Of a stretch of DNA of 5,474 bases, positions 1-5,474 are shown one piece after another; position 1 is the first letter of the stretch; every line of letters begins with the position of its first letter. The notes beneath the pieces were generated by a model. That model saw nothing but the letters and a program-made list of their open reading frames with translations, ran no database searches and was not told where the DNA came from. The stretch lies in the NCBI GenBank assembly GCA_021810735.1, contig JAJZIF010000296.1, positions 1 to 5,474 of the forward strand. The letters are read 5' to 3'. The stretch is from Acidobacteriota bacterium (lineage in GTDB: Bacteria; Acidobacteriota; Terriglobia; Terriglobales; Acidobacteriaceae). Made by a program: the position numbers and the translations under genes.

Positions 1-16
1 TCCCGCTTGGGGAGCC

Positions 17-1288
17 GTGATGGAGACAGAGGCGCAACGAACCCGCTGGTATCGGGATGCGAAGTTCGGAATGTTCATCCACTGGGGGGCATACTCAGTG
101 GCCAGCGTGGAGGCTTCCTGGCCGATCATGAAACCGACGCCGGGAGGCATTACGCAGGCAGAGTATGAGGCGCTACCCAAGCGTTTCGATCCAACGCTTT
201 TCAATCCCGAGGCATTCGTGGATTTGGCGCGGGCTGCCGGTCAGCGGTACATGGTGTTCACCGCAAAGCACCACGACGGCTTCTGCATGTTCGACTCGCA
301 ATACACCAGCTACAAGATTACGAATACGCCCTACGGGAAAGACATTGCCAAGATGCTCGCGGATGCGTGCGACCAAGACGGGATGCCGCTGGGCTTCTAT
401 TATTCCCCGCCGGATATGCACAACCCGAATTTCAGGGACACGAGCAAGCCGGCGAGCGAGAACTGGGAAGGACAGCCTGAGCGCCCAGAGTGGCCGATCT
501 ATTTGCAATATATGCAGTTACAGTTGACGGAGCTGCTTACCCGCTATGGTCCGGTAGCTCTGATCTGGTTCGACGGTTTGAATGACCAGGAGAAATATGA
601 TGGCCAGCGTGTGGTGCGCATGATTCATCGTTTGCAACCGCAAACGCTGGTCAACGACCGCATCGGAGTGCCCGGAGACTTTGAAACTCCAGAGCAGTTT
701 ATCCCTTCGCGGATACCGACCAAGGGCATCAAGGTGTCAGGGCCTGATCCGAATGCCTCCAAGCGATTGAACAAAGGCGTTCCTCCGCCGGGGGATTTTC
801 GACTGTGGGAAACCTGCATGACGATCAACAATACATGGGCGTATAACAAGCATGATCGCGACTTCAAATCCTCCCGCGAATTGATAAGAGATCTAGTTGA
901 GGTTGCGAGCCGCGGCGGAAACTTCCTGCTCGACGTCGGTCCGGAGCCCACCGGGATTATTCAGCCGGAGTTTCAACAAAGGCTGCGAGCTATCGGGGAT
1001 TGGCTAACCTTGAATGGCGACTCCATCTACGGAACTACCTATGGGCCGATTCAGGGAATGGCGGCGTATCGTACGACGGCGAAGGACAAGTCCATCTATG
1101 TGCATATCTTTGACTGGGAGGGGCAATCGATCATGCTACCTGATTTTGACAGCAAGGTGATCTCAGCGAGACTGCTTGCCGACGGGAAGATGCTCCCTTT
1201 CCGGCAGACTGAAGATGGGTTGCAAGTCCATCTGCCTGCACAGGCTCCCGATCCAAATGTGAGCGTGGTTGCACTGGAGACTTATTGA
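17..1288 (+). CDS. Alpha-L-fucosidase, glycoside hydrolase family 29 (5' end possibly outside window)
   Basis: The protein should hydrolyse terminal alpha-L-fucose from glycans by the retaining mechanism of GH29. With GTG 17 as residue 1 (423 aa), the sequence shows KFGMFIHWG at 16-24, KHHDGFCMF at 84-92 and LGFYYSPPD at 125-133. The nucleophile motif IWFDG has its Asp at 186, and VNDR follows at 212-215. WETCMTINNTWAY at 264-276 has Glu265 at the position I believe corresponds to the acid/base of FUCA1-like enzymes. GGNFLLDVGPEPTGII at 300-315 closes the barrel, and residues from about 340 to the end would form the small C-terminal beta domain. Start: GGGGAG at 9-14 is best spaced for ATG 20, the second codon. 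However, the frame is open to the window edge, so an upstream start with a signal peptide cannot be excluded, and location (cytoplasm or exported) is undecided. An insert-like stretch lies at about 222-262. The gene is convergent with the MaoC-like gene. Family call is very secure; linkage specificity is unknown. Confidence 0.95.
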   Translation: MMETEAQRTRWYRDAKFGMFIHWGAYSVASVEASWPIMKPTPGGITQAEYEALPKRFDPTLFNPEAFVDLARAAGQRYMVFTAKHHDGFCMFDSQYTSYKITNTPYGKDIAKMLADACDQDGMPLGFYYSPPDMHNPNFRDTSKPASENWEGQPERPEWPIYLQYMQLQLTELLTRYGPVALIWFDGLNDQEKYDGQRVVRMIHRLQPQTLVNDRIGVPGDFETPEQFIPSRIPTKGIKVSGPDPNASKRLNKGVPPPGDFRLWETCMTINNTWAYNKHDRDFKSSRELIRDLVEVASRGGNFLLDVGPEPTGIIQPEFQQRLRAIGDWLTLNGDSIYGTTYGPIQGMAAYRTTAKDKSIYVHIFDWEGQSIMLPDFDSKVISARLLADGKMLPFRQTEDGLQVHLPAQAPDPNVSVVALETY

Positions 1289-1299
1289 TCCGGTTGGTA

Positions 1300-1324
1300 G
1301 CCGGCGGGAGAGTACACCGCCGGC
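1300..1324. terminator. Perfect GC-only hairpin between convergent genes, possible bidirectional terminator
   Basis: GCCGGCGG at 1300-1307 is exactly complementary to CCGCCGGC at 1317-1324, giving an 8-bp all-GC stem with a 9-nt loop. It begins 12 bases after the fucosidase stop and lies just beyond the MaoC-like stop on the other strand, so it could end both transcripts. No T-run follows on either strand, so it is not a canonical Rho-independent terminator. It may act as an RNA 3' end stabiliser or a Rho-assisted stop instead. Confidence 0.5.
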
Positions 1325-1354
1325 CAGTCCACTCCGGGTCAGTCCCGAGACTGG
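1324..1354. repeat. Imperfect nested inverted repeat covering the MaoC-like gene's stop codon
   Basis: CCAGTC at 1324-1329 pairs with GACTGG at 1349-1354, and inside it CGGG at 1335-1338 pairs with CCCG at 1344-1347 around a 5-nt loop. A competing smaller fold is CAGTC 1340-1344 with GACTG 1349-1353. The structure lies over the last codons and TGA of the minus-strand gene and shares base 1324 with the GC hairpin. It may assist termination, or it may be incidental, as part of it is coding. Confidence 0.25.
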
Positions 1355-1878
1355 TCTGACGTGCCCGGGAATGATTTCGGCGGATCCCGATACGTTACCG
1401 TGAGCAGGTGCTCGCAATAGAGGACCAGTTCTCCCTCATTCTTGAAAACCTCATAGGATGCCTTGACGAGCCCCATGGTGGGGTATTTCGGCTTCTTTTC
1501 GAGATTGGTGCGAATGGTATAAATCGTGTCTCCGATGAAGACAGGCCGAATGAAGCGCAGACGGTCATAGCCATAACTGAAGGAATTGACGCAGTTCGTG
1601 GCGACGAGTCCCAATCCCATACTGAAAACCATGGCGCCGGCAACAATTCGACGGCCGAAAATTCCTTCGTTTTTTGCGAAGGTTTCATCGGCTACGTAGG
1701 GATGCATGTCGAGGACGAGAGCATTGAACTGCATGGATTCACCCTCGGAAATCGTGCGCCGGATCGACCGGATACGATGGCCGATCTCGAAATCCTCGTA
1801 AAACCAGTTTTCGGCGTTCCAAACCGGGATTTGATGATGTGATGCTGAGTCGGGATTCGGGTTCTTAAATGCGGTCAC
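1339..1878 (-). CDS. MaoC-like hotdog-fold dehydratase/hydratase family protein
   Basis: This is a 179-residue single-hotdog protein of the MaoC / (R)-specific enoyl-CoA hydratase superfamily, expected to act on an acyl-CoA ester in the cytoplasm. Family marks are [10 protein letters not shown] at 27-36, the hydratase-like segment [16 protein letters not shown] at 54-69, [16 protein letters not shown] at 76-91 (central helix region) and [13 protein letters not shown] at 107-119, a typical MaoC strand-turn-strand. Aligned with the motif GDxNPxH, Asp57 and Pro60 are kept, but the preceding Gly is Leu56 and the catalytic His position is Val62, with His59 where Asn usually sits. Ordinary hydratase activity is therefore doubtful. 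The start is GTG 1878: TAGGAG lies 6 nt before it on the minus strand, and an in-frame TAG at 1888-1890 blocks any earlier start. The gene diverges from the Gfo/Idh-led operon and probably shares its control region. The superfamily is secure; the reaction is not known. Confidence 0.88.
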   Translation of the reverse strand: MTAFKNPNPDSASHHQIPVWNAENWFYEDFEIGHRIRSIRRTISEGESMQFNALVLDMHPYVADETFAKNEGIFGRRIVAGAMVFSMGLGLVATNCVNSFSYGYDRLRFIRPVFIGDTIYTIRTNLEKKPKYPTMGLVKASYEVFKNEGELVLYCEHLLTVTYRDPPKSFPGTSDQSRD

Positions 1879-1883
1879 TTCAT

Positions 1884-1889
1884 TCTCCT
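1884..1889 (-). promoter_or_regulatory. Ribosome binding site fixing a GTG start for the MaoC-like gene
   Basis: On the minus strand this reads AGGAGA, 5 nt before GTG 1878. The nearby ATG at 1881-1883 is in another frame and hits TGA after one further codon, so the GTG is the only sensible start. Confidence 0.75.
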
Positions 1890-1962
1890 ATAGCCAGATT
1901 TCCGGCCGCTGACACCTGCAACTTGAATTGATAAGTCATCCTGTGAAACAAGCGAGAAGGGT

Positions 1963-1989
1963 CGTTCAGGTCTCGATATAGAGTGAACG
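1963..1989. repeat. Inverted repeat CGTTCA-N15-TGAACG, candidate operator
   Basis: CGTTCA at 1963-1968 is the exact inverse complement of TGAACG at 1984-1989. Inside, CTC at 1972-1974 pairs with GAG at 1981-1983, so the element is two-part with a 3-nt offset on one side. It lies about midway between the divergent starts, where a shared regulator could bind. A 6-bp arm can arise by chance, so the support is modest. Confidence 0.3.
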
Positions 1990-2084
1990 CAAGGGGCGGT
2001 TTAGTTCGGCGCTGTGAGCGGAATGGTTGTCGATACACGATCTGGAGCGGCAACATTTTCTTGTGTTTGTACTCTATTCTATGC

Positions 2085-2097
2085 AAAACTTTGTTTT
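2085..2097. repeat. Short palindrome AAAAC-TTT-GTTTT upstream of the operon
   Basis: AAAAC at 2085-2089 and GTTTT at 2093-2097 form a 5-bp inverted repeat with a TTT spacer. It ends 3 nt before the ribosome binding site of the oxidoreductase gene. It could be an operator overlapping the transcription start, or simply AT-rich leader sequence. Confidence 0.22.
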
Positions 2098-2100
2098 CTG

Positions 2101-2106
2101 AAGGAG
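2101..2106 (+). promoter_or_regulatory. Ribosome binding site of the oxidoreductase operon, long spacing
   Basis: AAGGAG lies 13 nt before ATG 2120, longer than the usual 5-9 nt. An in-frame TAA at 2114-2116 rules out any start between it and the ATG, so ATG 2120 is the first possible start. Confidence 0.6.
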
Positions 2107-2119
2107 AAATATCTAAAAG

Positions 2120-3187
2120 ATGAGCCTGCTTGATGCGGAGGCGCCCCGGACGATACGCCCGATTGTGATGATTGGCGCCGGTGGCATCGTTTGTGATGCA
2201 CATCTTCCTGCGTACCGGAAGGCCGGTTTTGATGTGGCGGCGATCTATGACAGAGATCTGTCCCGAGCGAAAAGCACTGCGTCACGGTTCGGGATTCCGA
2301 ATACCGCCAGGAGCCTGGATGAGGCGGTGTCGACAGCGGCATCGAATGCCGTGTTTGATGTTGCGACGCCGGCCAGCGCCCACTTGGAGATCCTGGAACG
2401 ATTGCCGGATGGACGGGGAGTCCTGCTACAGAAACCGATGGGGGAAGACTTGACCGCGGCGCGAAGCATTCGGGATGTGTGCCGTAGAAAAAAGCTGGTG
2501 GCTGCGGTGAATTTCCAATTGCGGTACGCACCGGCGATTCGCGCTGCCAGAAGAATGATCGAGGCAGGCAGAATTGGAAGACTCCACGACATGGAAGTTC
2601 GGGTGACGGTCTTTACGCCCTGGCATCTATGGACGTTTCTGGAGTCGATTCCGCGCGTTGAGATTCTTTATCACTCGGTGCATTACGTCGATTTGATCCG
2701 ATCTTTCCTCGGTGATCCGCAAAGCATTTATGCCAAGACGATGAAGCATCCGAAGTTGGAAAACCTGGCATCGACGCGGTCGAATCTGATTCTGGATTAT
2801 GGCGACGCCTTACGTGCCAATATCACGGCTAATCACGGGCACGAATTCGGACTTCGACACCAGGAGTCGTATGTGAAGTGGGAAGGAACTGAGGGGGCGA
2901 TCAAGACACGGATGGGCGTGTTGATGGATTATCCCAAAGGTGTTCCGGACAACTTTGAATTCTGTGTGCTGCAGGCCGGGAAGCCGCCGGAGTGGACCGC
3001 GCTGGAGATTGAGGGAACGTGGTTCCCCGATGCATTTATTGGACCGATGAGCGATCTGATGTGCTTCCTCGACGGGGCGACTGAAACACTTCCCACCTCA
3101 GTGGAAGACGCATACAAAACGATGGCTGTTGTGGAGGCGGCATACGCTTCCAGCGCCAAGGGAGGGACTCCGCTGTCGTATGACTGA
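2120..3187 (+). CDS. Gfo/Idh/MocA family oxidoreductase with altered active-site motifs
   Basis: This 355-residue protein has the two-domain Gfo/Idh/MocA layout: an N-terminal Rossmann domain (about 12-130) and a C-terminal alpha/beta domain (about 131-350). The dinucleotide loop is IVMIGAGGIVCDAHLPAY at 15-32, and Asp44 ends strand 2, as in NAD-preferring members. VATPASAHLEIL at 81-92 is the usual TP.. segment. The normally conserved EKP reads QKP at 104-106, keeping Lys105. The catalytic D-x3-H of the family aligns with YHSVHYVD at 184-191, keeping His188 but placing Tyr184 where Asp is expected. Typical members oxidise or reduce sugars and polyols with NAD(P); the substitutions make standard chemistry uncertain, and the substrate is unknown. 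It is the first gene of a three-gene overlapping operon and diverges from the MaoC-like gene. Its last 8 bases overlap the next gene. No signal peptide is seen, so it should be cytoplasmic. Confidence 0.92.
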   Translation: MSLLDAEAPRTIRPIVMIGAGGIVCDAHLPAYRKAGFDVAAIYDRDLSRAKSTASRFGIPNTARSLDEAVSTAASNAVFDVATPASAHLEILERLPDGRGVLLQKPMGEDLTAARSIRDVCRRKKLVAAVNFQLRYAPAIRAARRMIEAGRIGRLHDMEVRVTVFTPWHLWTFLESIPRVEILYHSVHYVDLIRSFLGDPQSIYAKTMKHPKLENLASTRSNLILDYGDALRANITANHGHEFGLRHQESYVKWEGTEGAIKTRMGVLMDYPKGVPDNFEFCVLQAGKPPEWTALEIEGTWFPDAFIGPMSDLMCFLDGATETLPTSVEDAYKTMAVVEAAYASSAKGGTPLSYD

Positions 3188-4343
3188 GTTGAAAGGCATA
3201 ACATGGGACCATACGCGCGGCTATCTGCCGATGGTGGCAACGGCGCAGCGATTCTCGGAGACACATCCCGGGGTTGAGATTCGATGGGAGAAGCGTTCGC
3301 TGAAGCAGTTTGGCGATCTGGTGCTCAATGAGCTAGTAAGAGAGTTCGATTTGTTGGTCATCGACCATCCATTTATTGGCGCCGCTGCAGAGGAGCAATT
3401 GCTGCTGCCGCTTGAGCGATATTTGCCAGCATCCTTTCTTGAGGATCAGGCCACCAATTCGGTCGGAAAGTCAAACGCGAGTTACAACTTCTCAGGCAGT
3501 CAATATGCCCTGGCCATCGACACGGCTGCACCGATCAGCGGGTGGCGCCCGGATTTACTGGCGAAGGCCGGTTGTGCGCTTCCAGAGACTTGGAGCGAAC
3601 TGCTGGAGCTAGCCAAGCGTGGCGTGGTTGCTATCCCCGGTACTCGGATCGACATGCTGATGCACCTATATATGGTTTGCATTGGCTTGGGCGAAGAACC
3701 ATTTTCGAAAGCGGATGCATTTGCTTCCCACGATGTGGTGGTGCGCGCTCTGACGATGTTGCGGGAACTGGCGCAAGCGGTATCGCCGGAGTTATCCGCA
3801 TGCAACCCGATCATGATTTGGGAGCGATTGGCAAATGGCGAAGGGGAAGCATACTGTCCGTTTGCCTATGGCTACTCGAACTATTCGCGAGAGGGTTATG
3901 CAAGGCAATGGATCGATGTGGGAGGGCTGATCTCGATGGATGGCAAGACGCGCTTCCGGTCTGTGCTGGGCGGGGCTGGAGTGGCGGTTTCGTCGCGTTG
4001 CCGGGATGTGGGGAGTGCGGTCGAATATTGCCGCTACACGGCGAGTGCTGCCTGCCAGAGGCACTTGTATTTCGAAGCTGGCGGACAGCCTGGTCATCGG
4101 GCCACATGGCGCGATGACGAAGTGAATCGCAGGTGTCACGGATTCTTTGCGAAGACGCTGCAGACCCTAGATGAGGCCTGGATGCGACCGCGGTGGAATG
4201 GTTATCACCGTTTTCAGGATGAGGCGGCCCTCCTGGTCCATGAGAACGTATGGCATGGCGGAGATGAGAGGGCAGTTGCGACTACGTTGAATGAGATGGC
4301 GGGCAGGATGCGTCAGCTCCGAAAGACCAGAGGTGAAGCATGA
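3180..4343 (+). CDS. Cytoplasmic family-1-like extracellular solute-binding protein without signal peptide
   Basis: The 387-residue product resembles sugar-type ABC substrate-binding proteins (family 1). Helix and strand [19 protein letters not shown] at 18-36 is typical of the start of lobe 1, followed by DLLVIDHPF at 57-65 and LLPLERYLP at 75-83. [19 protein letters not shown] at 109-127 and the [13 protein letters not shown] segment at 135-147 are the family's hinge-proximal marks, and [11 protein letters not shown] at 262-272 matches the late GG-glxis element. The N-terminus ([15 protein letters not shown]) has no basic-hydrophobic signal and no lipobox Cys, and no permease or ATPase gene is visible, so export is unlikely. 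A longer frame from TTG 3129 adds only a polar Arg-rich stretch inside the previous gene, so ATG 3180 is chosen. GGAGG at 3161-3165 precedes it by 14 nt. It overlaps the oxidoreductase gene by 8 nt and the CoA-transferase gene by 4 nt, implying coupled expression. Ligand unknown; an intracellular sensor, chaperone or enzyme-partner role is inference. Confidence 0.85.
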   Translation: MTELKGITWDHTRGYLPMVATAQRFSETHPGVEIRWEKRSLKQFGDLVLNELVREFDLLVIDHPFIGAAAEEQLLLPLERYLPASFLEDQATNSVGKSNASYNFSGSQYALAIDTAAPISGWRPDLLAKAGCALPETWSELLELAKRGVVAIPGTRIDMLMHLYMVCIGLGEEPFSKADAFASHDVVVRALTMLRELAQAVSPELSACNPIMIWERLANGEGEAYCPFAYGYSNYSREGYARQWIDVGGLISMDGKTRFRSVLGGAGVAVSSRCRDVGSAVEYCRYTASAACQRHLYFEAGGQPGHRATWRDDEVNRRCHGFFAKTLQTLDEAWMRPRWNGYHRFQDEAALLVHENVWHGGDERAVATTLNEMAGRMRQLRKTRGEA

Positions 4344-5474
4344 GGCCGTTGGAAGATTTGCTGGTACTGGATTTCAGCCAGTTTCTTGCGGGGCCGTCGG
4401 CGGCGTTGCGCCTAGCCGATCTGGGCGCGCGGGTGATAAAAATCGAGCGGCCCAAAACCGGCGATTTATGCCGGCGGCTGTACATTACCAATCTGGAGAT
4501 TGACGGCGACAGCACACTGTTTCACTCGATCAATCGCAACAAGCAAAGCTTTGCGGCCGATTTGAAAGACGAGAGCGATCGCGAGATGGTGCGTAAGCTG
4601 ATCGCGCAGGCCGATGTATTGATCCAAAATTTTCGCCCTGGCGTTATGGAGCGGCTGGGGCTTGATTACGAGTCGGTGCGCCGATTCAATCCACGCATTG
4701 TGTATGGGGAAGTGACCGGTTACGGCAAAGAAGGACCGTGGCGAAATAAGCCAGGTCAGGATCTATTGGCCCAATCCCTGTCAGGACTTGCGTGGCTGAA
4801 TGGAAATGCCGAGCAGCCGCCGCTTCCTTTTGGCCTTTCGGTCGTAGATCTATTTGCCGGAGCTCACTTGGTGCAGGGGATCCTTGCATGTCTGGTACGG
4901 CGTGGCGTGAGAGGGATAGGCGGCTATGTGGAAGTGAGCCTGCTTGAGTCGATCCTGGATGCACAGTTCGAGCTTCTGACAACATTCTTTAACGACGGTG
5001 GGAAACTGCCCACGAGAAGCGCCGTCAATAACGCGAATGCGTATCTCGGCGCGCCCTATGGTCTATATGAGACGAAGGACGGCTATATTTCGCTGGCCAT
5101 GGGGTCGGTGCCGCGGCTGGGCGAACTGCTGCAGTGTGATGAGTTGTTGCAGTTCTCCGATTCGAAGACATGGTTTGAACAGCGGGACACGATCAAGCGC
5201 ATTTTGGCAGACCACCTGAAGACGCAGACGACAGCGCAATGGCTGAGCGTTCTGGAGCCCGAGGATATCTGGTGTTCCGAGGTGCTGAAGTGGCCAGCCC
5301 TGGTTGAGCATGAGGGGTTCCGGGTGTTGAACATGGACCAGGAGATTCGTAGCCGCGGGGGCACGGTGATGAAGACAACTCGATGTCCGATTCGTATCGA
5401 TGGGGAGATCTACAAGTCTGGGAACGGCGCGCCGGGCATAGGGCAACATGGCGCGGAGATCATCGAAGAGTTTT
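4340..5474 (+). CDS. Class III CoA-transferase (CaiB/BaiF family), 3' end cut by window
   Basis: The reading frame from ATG 4340 is open to the last base, giving 378 codons with no stop. Family III CoA-transferases usually have about 380-410 residues, so only a short C-terminal tail is missing. These enzymes move CoA from a donor thioester to a carboxylic acid in the cytoplasm, often as interlocked dimers. Marks seen are [20 protein letters not shown] at 8-27, VIKIERP at 32-38, [17 protein letters not shown] at 94-110, [14 protein letters not shown] at 121-134 and [12 protein letters not shown] at 139-150. [18 protein letters not shown] at 168-185 follows; Asp170 is the expected catalytic nucleophile, matching the active-site Asp of formyl-CoA transferase. 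EVSLLES at 198-204 and GIGQH at 369-373 near the C-terminus also fit. The start overlaps the preceding stop as ATGA. The acid and CoA donor cannot be read from sequence. Family call is secure. Confidence 0.95.
   Translation, partial: MRPLEDLLVLDFSQFLAGPSAALRLADLGARVIKIERPKTGDLCRRLYITNLEIDGDSTLFHSINRNKQSFAADLKDESDREMVRKLIAQADVLIQNFRPGVMERLGLDYESVRRFNPRIVYGEVTGYGKEGPWRNKPGQDLLAQSLSGLAWLNGNAEQPPLPFGLSVVDLFAGAHLVQGILACLVRRGVRGIGGYVEVSLLESILDAQFELLTTFFNDGGKLPTRSAVNNANAYLGAPYGLYETKDGYISLAMGSVPRLGELLQCDELLQFSDSKTWFEQRDTIKRILADHLKTQTTAQWLSVLEPEDIWCSEVLKWPALVEHEGFRVLNMDQEIRSRGGTVMKTTRCPIRIDGEIYKSGNGAPGIGQHGAEIIEEF

Larger units (their letters stand above)
1879..2119. promoter_or_regulatory. Divergent intergenic control region
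   Basis: This 241-bp non-coding gap separates the 5' ends of the minus-strand MaoC-like gene and the plus-strand oxidoreductase operon, so both promoters should lie in it. It becomes AT-rich toward the plus-strand gene (about 2052-2100). TATTCT at 2075-2080 is a possible -10 element, but I see no good -35 at the right distance and call no specific promoter. Two inverted repeats in it are listed separately. I find no convincing coding sequence in the gap; the open frames crossing it do not resemble proteins. Confidence 0.6.

Noticed and set aside
1408..1842. 144-codon plus-strand open frame opposite the MaoC-like gene
   Set aside because: It lies wholly antisense to a gene with a clear family match and ribosome binding site, and its translation shows no recognisable domain.
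2052..2100. Sigma70-type promoter in the AT-rich leader
   Set aside because: TATTCT at 2075-2080 resembles a -10 box, but no acceptable -35 lies 16-18 nt upstream, so no specific promoter is called.
2079..2531. 150-codon minus-strand open frame across the control region and oxidoreductase start
   Set aside because: Its translation is rich in Pro, Ser and His with no domain resemblance, and it is antisense to the Rossmann motif of the oxidoreductase.
3129..3179. Upstream TTG start extending the solute-binding protein by 17 codons
   Set aside because: It would lie entirely in the oxidoreductase coding sequence, adds a polar Arg-rich stretch that is not a signal peptide, and ATG 3180 has a nearby GGAGG and a stop-start overlap typical of operons.
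3542..4117. 191-codon plus-strand open frame inside the solute-binding protein gene
   Set aside because: It is an alternative-frame shadow; the translation is Cys/Trp/Arg-rich without family marks, while the overlapping frame has a clear family match.
1..5474. CRISPR array, tRNA, insertion sequence or transposon ends
   Set aside because: No regularly spaced repeats, no tRNA-like cloverleaf, no transposase motifs and no long terminal inverted repeats were seen on reading either strand.

Overview
The window comes from a bacterial chromosome of moderate to fairly high GC content (judged by eye, not computed). It holds five protein-coding genes. The GH29 fucosidase style, the mix of carbohydrate and CoA-ester genes, and the codon use would fit a soil bacterium with a large catabolic repertoire, such as an Acidobacteriota of the Solibacter/Bryobacter type. 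That assignment is a guess from gene style, since there is no rRNA or marker gene here.

Layout. (1) 17-1288, plus strand: a GH29 alpha-L-fucosidase whose 5' end may lie outside the window. (2) 1289-1338: a short gap between convergent genes with a perfect 8-bp GC-only hairpin, followed by a second imperfect hairpin that covers the stop codon of the next gene. (3) 1339-1878, minus strand: a MaoC-like hotdog-fold protein with a GTG start and a strong ribosome binding site. (4) 1879-2119: a divergent intergenic control region with two inverted repeats. (5) 2120-3187, plus strand: a Gfo/Idh/MocA-type oxidoreductase. (6) 3180-4343, plus strand: a family-1-like solute-binding protein with no signal peptide, overlapping the previous gene by 8 nt. 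(7) 4340 to the window end, plus strand: a class III (CaiB/BaiF) CoA-transferase, overlapping the previous gene by 4 nt (ATGA). It is open to the last base and lacks only its extreme C-terminus.

Genes 5-7 are a tightly overlapping, probably translationally coupled operon. The MaoC-like gene is divergent from it and probably shares its control region. Together they look like a small catabolic module: an acid is activated by CoA transfer, a hotdog protein handles a CoA ester, and an oxidoreductase-fold protein and a cytoplasmic substrate-binding protein have unknown partner roles. The fucosidase points toward the module but is convergent with it, so it is probably a separate transcription unit.

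The main point of interest is that several members depart from textbook versions. The MaoC-like protein has Val where the catalytic His of the hydratase-2 motif is expected. The Gfo/Idh protein has QKP instead of EKP and Tyr in place of the usual catalytic Asp. The solute-binding protein has neither an export signal nor visible permease genes. The CoA-transferase, in contrast, keeps its expected catalytic Asp. This suggests an under-described module in which a solute-binding fold works inside the cytoplasm with CoA-ester enzymes. The function is inferred, not shown.
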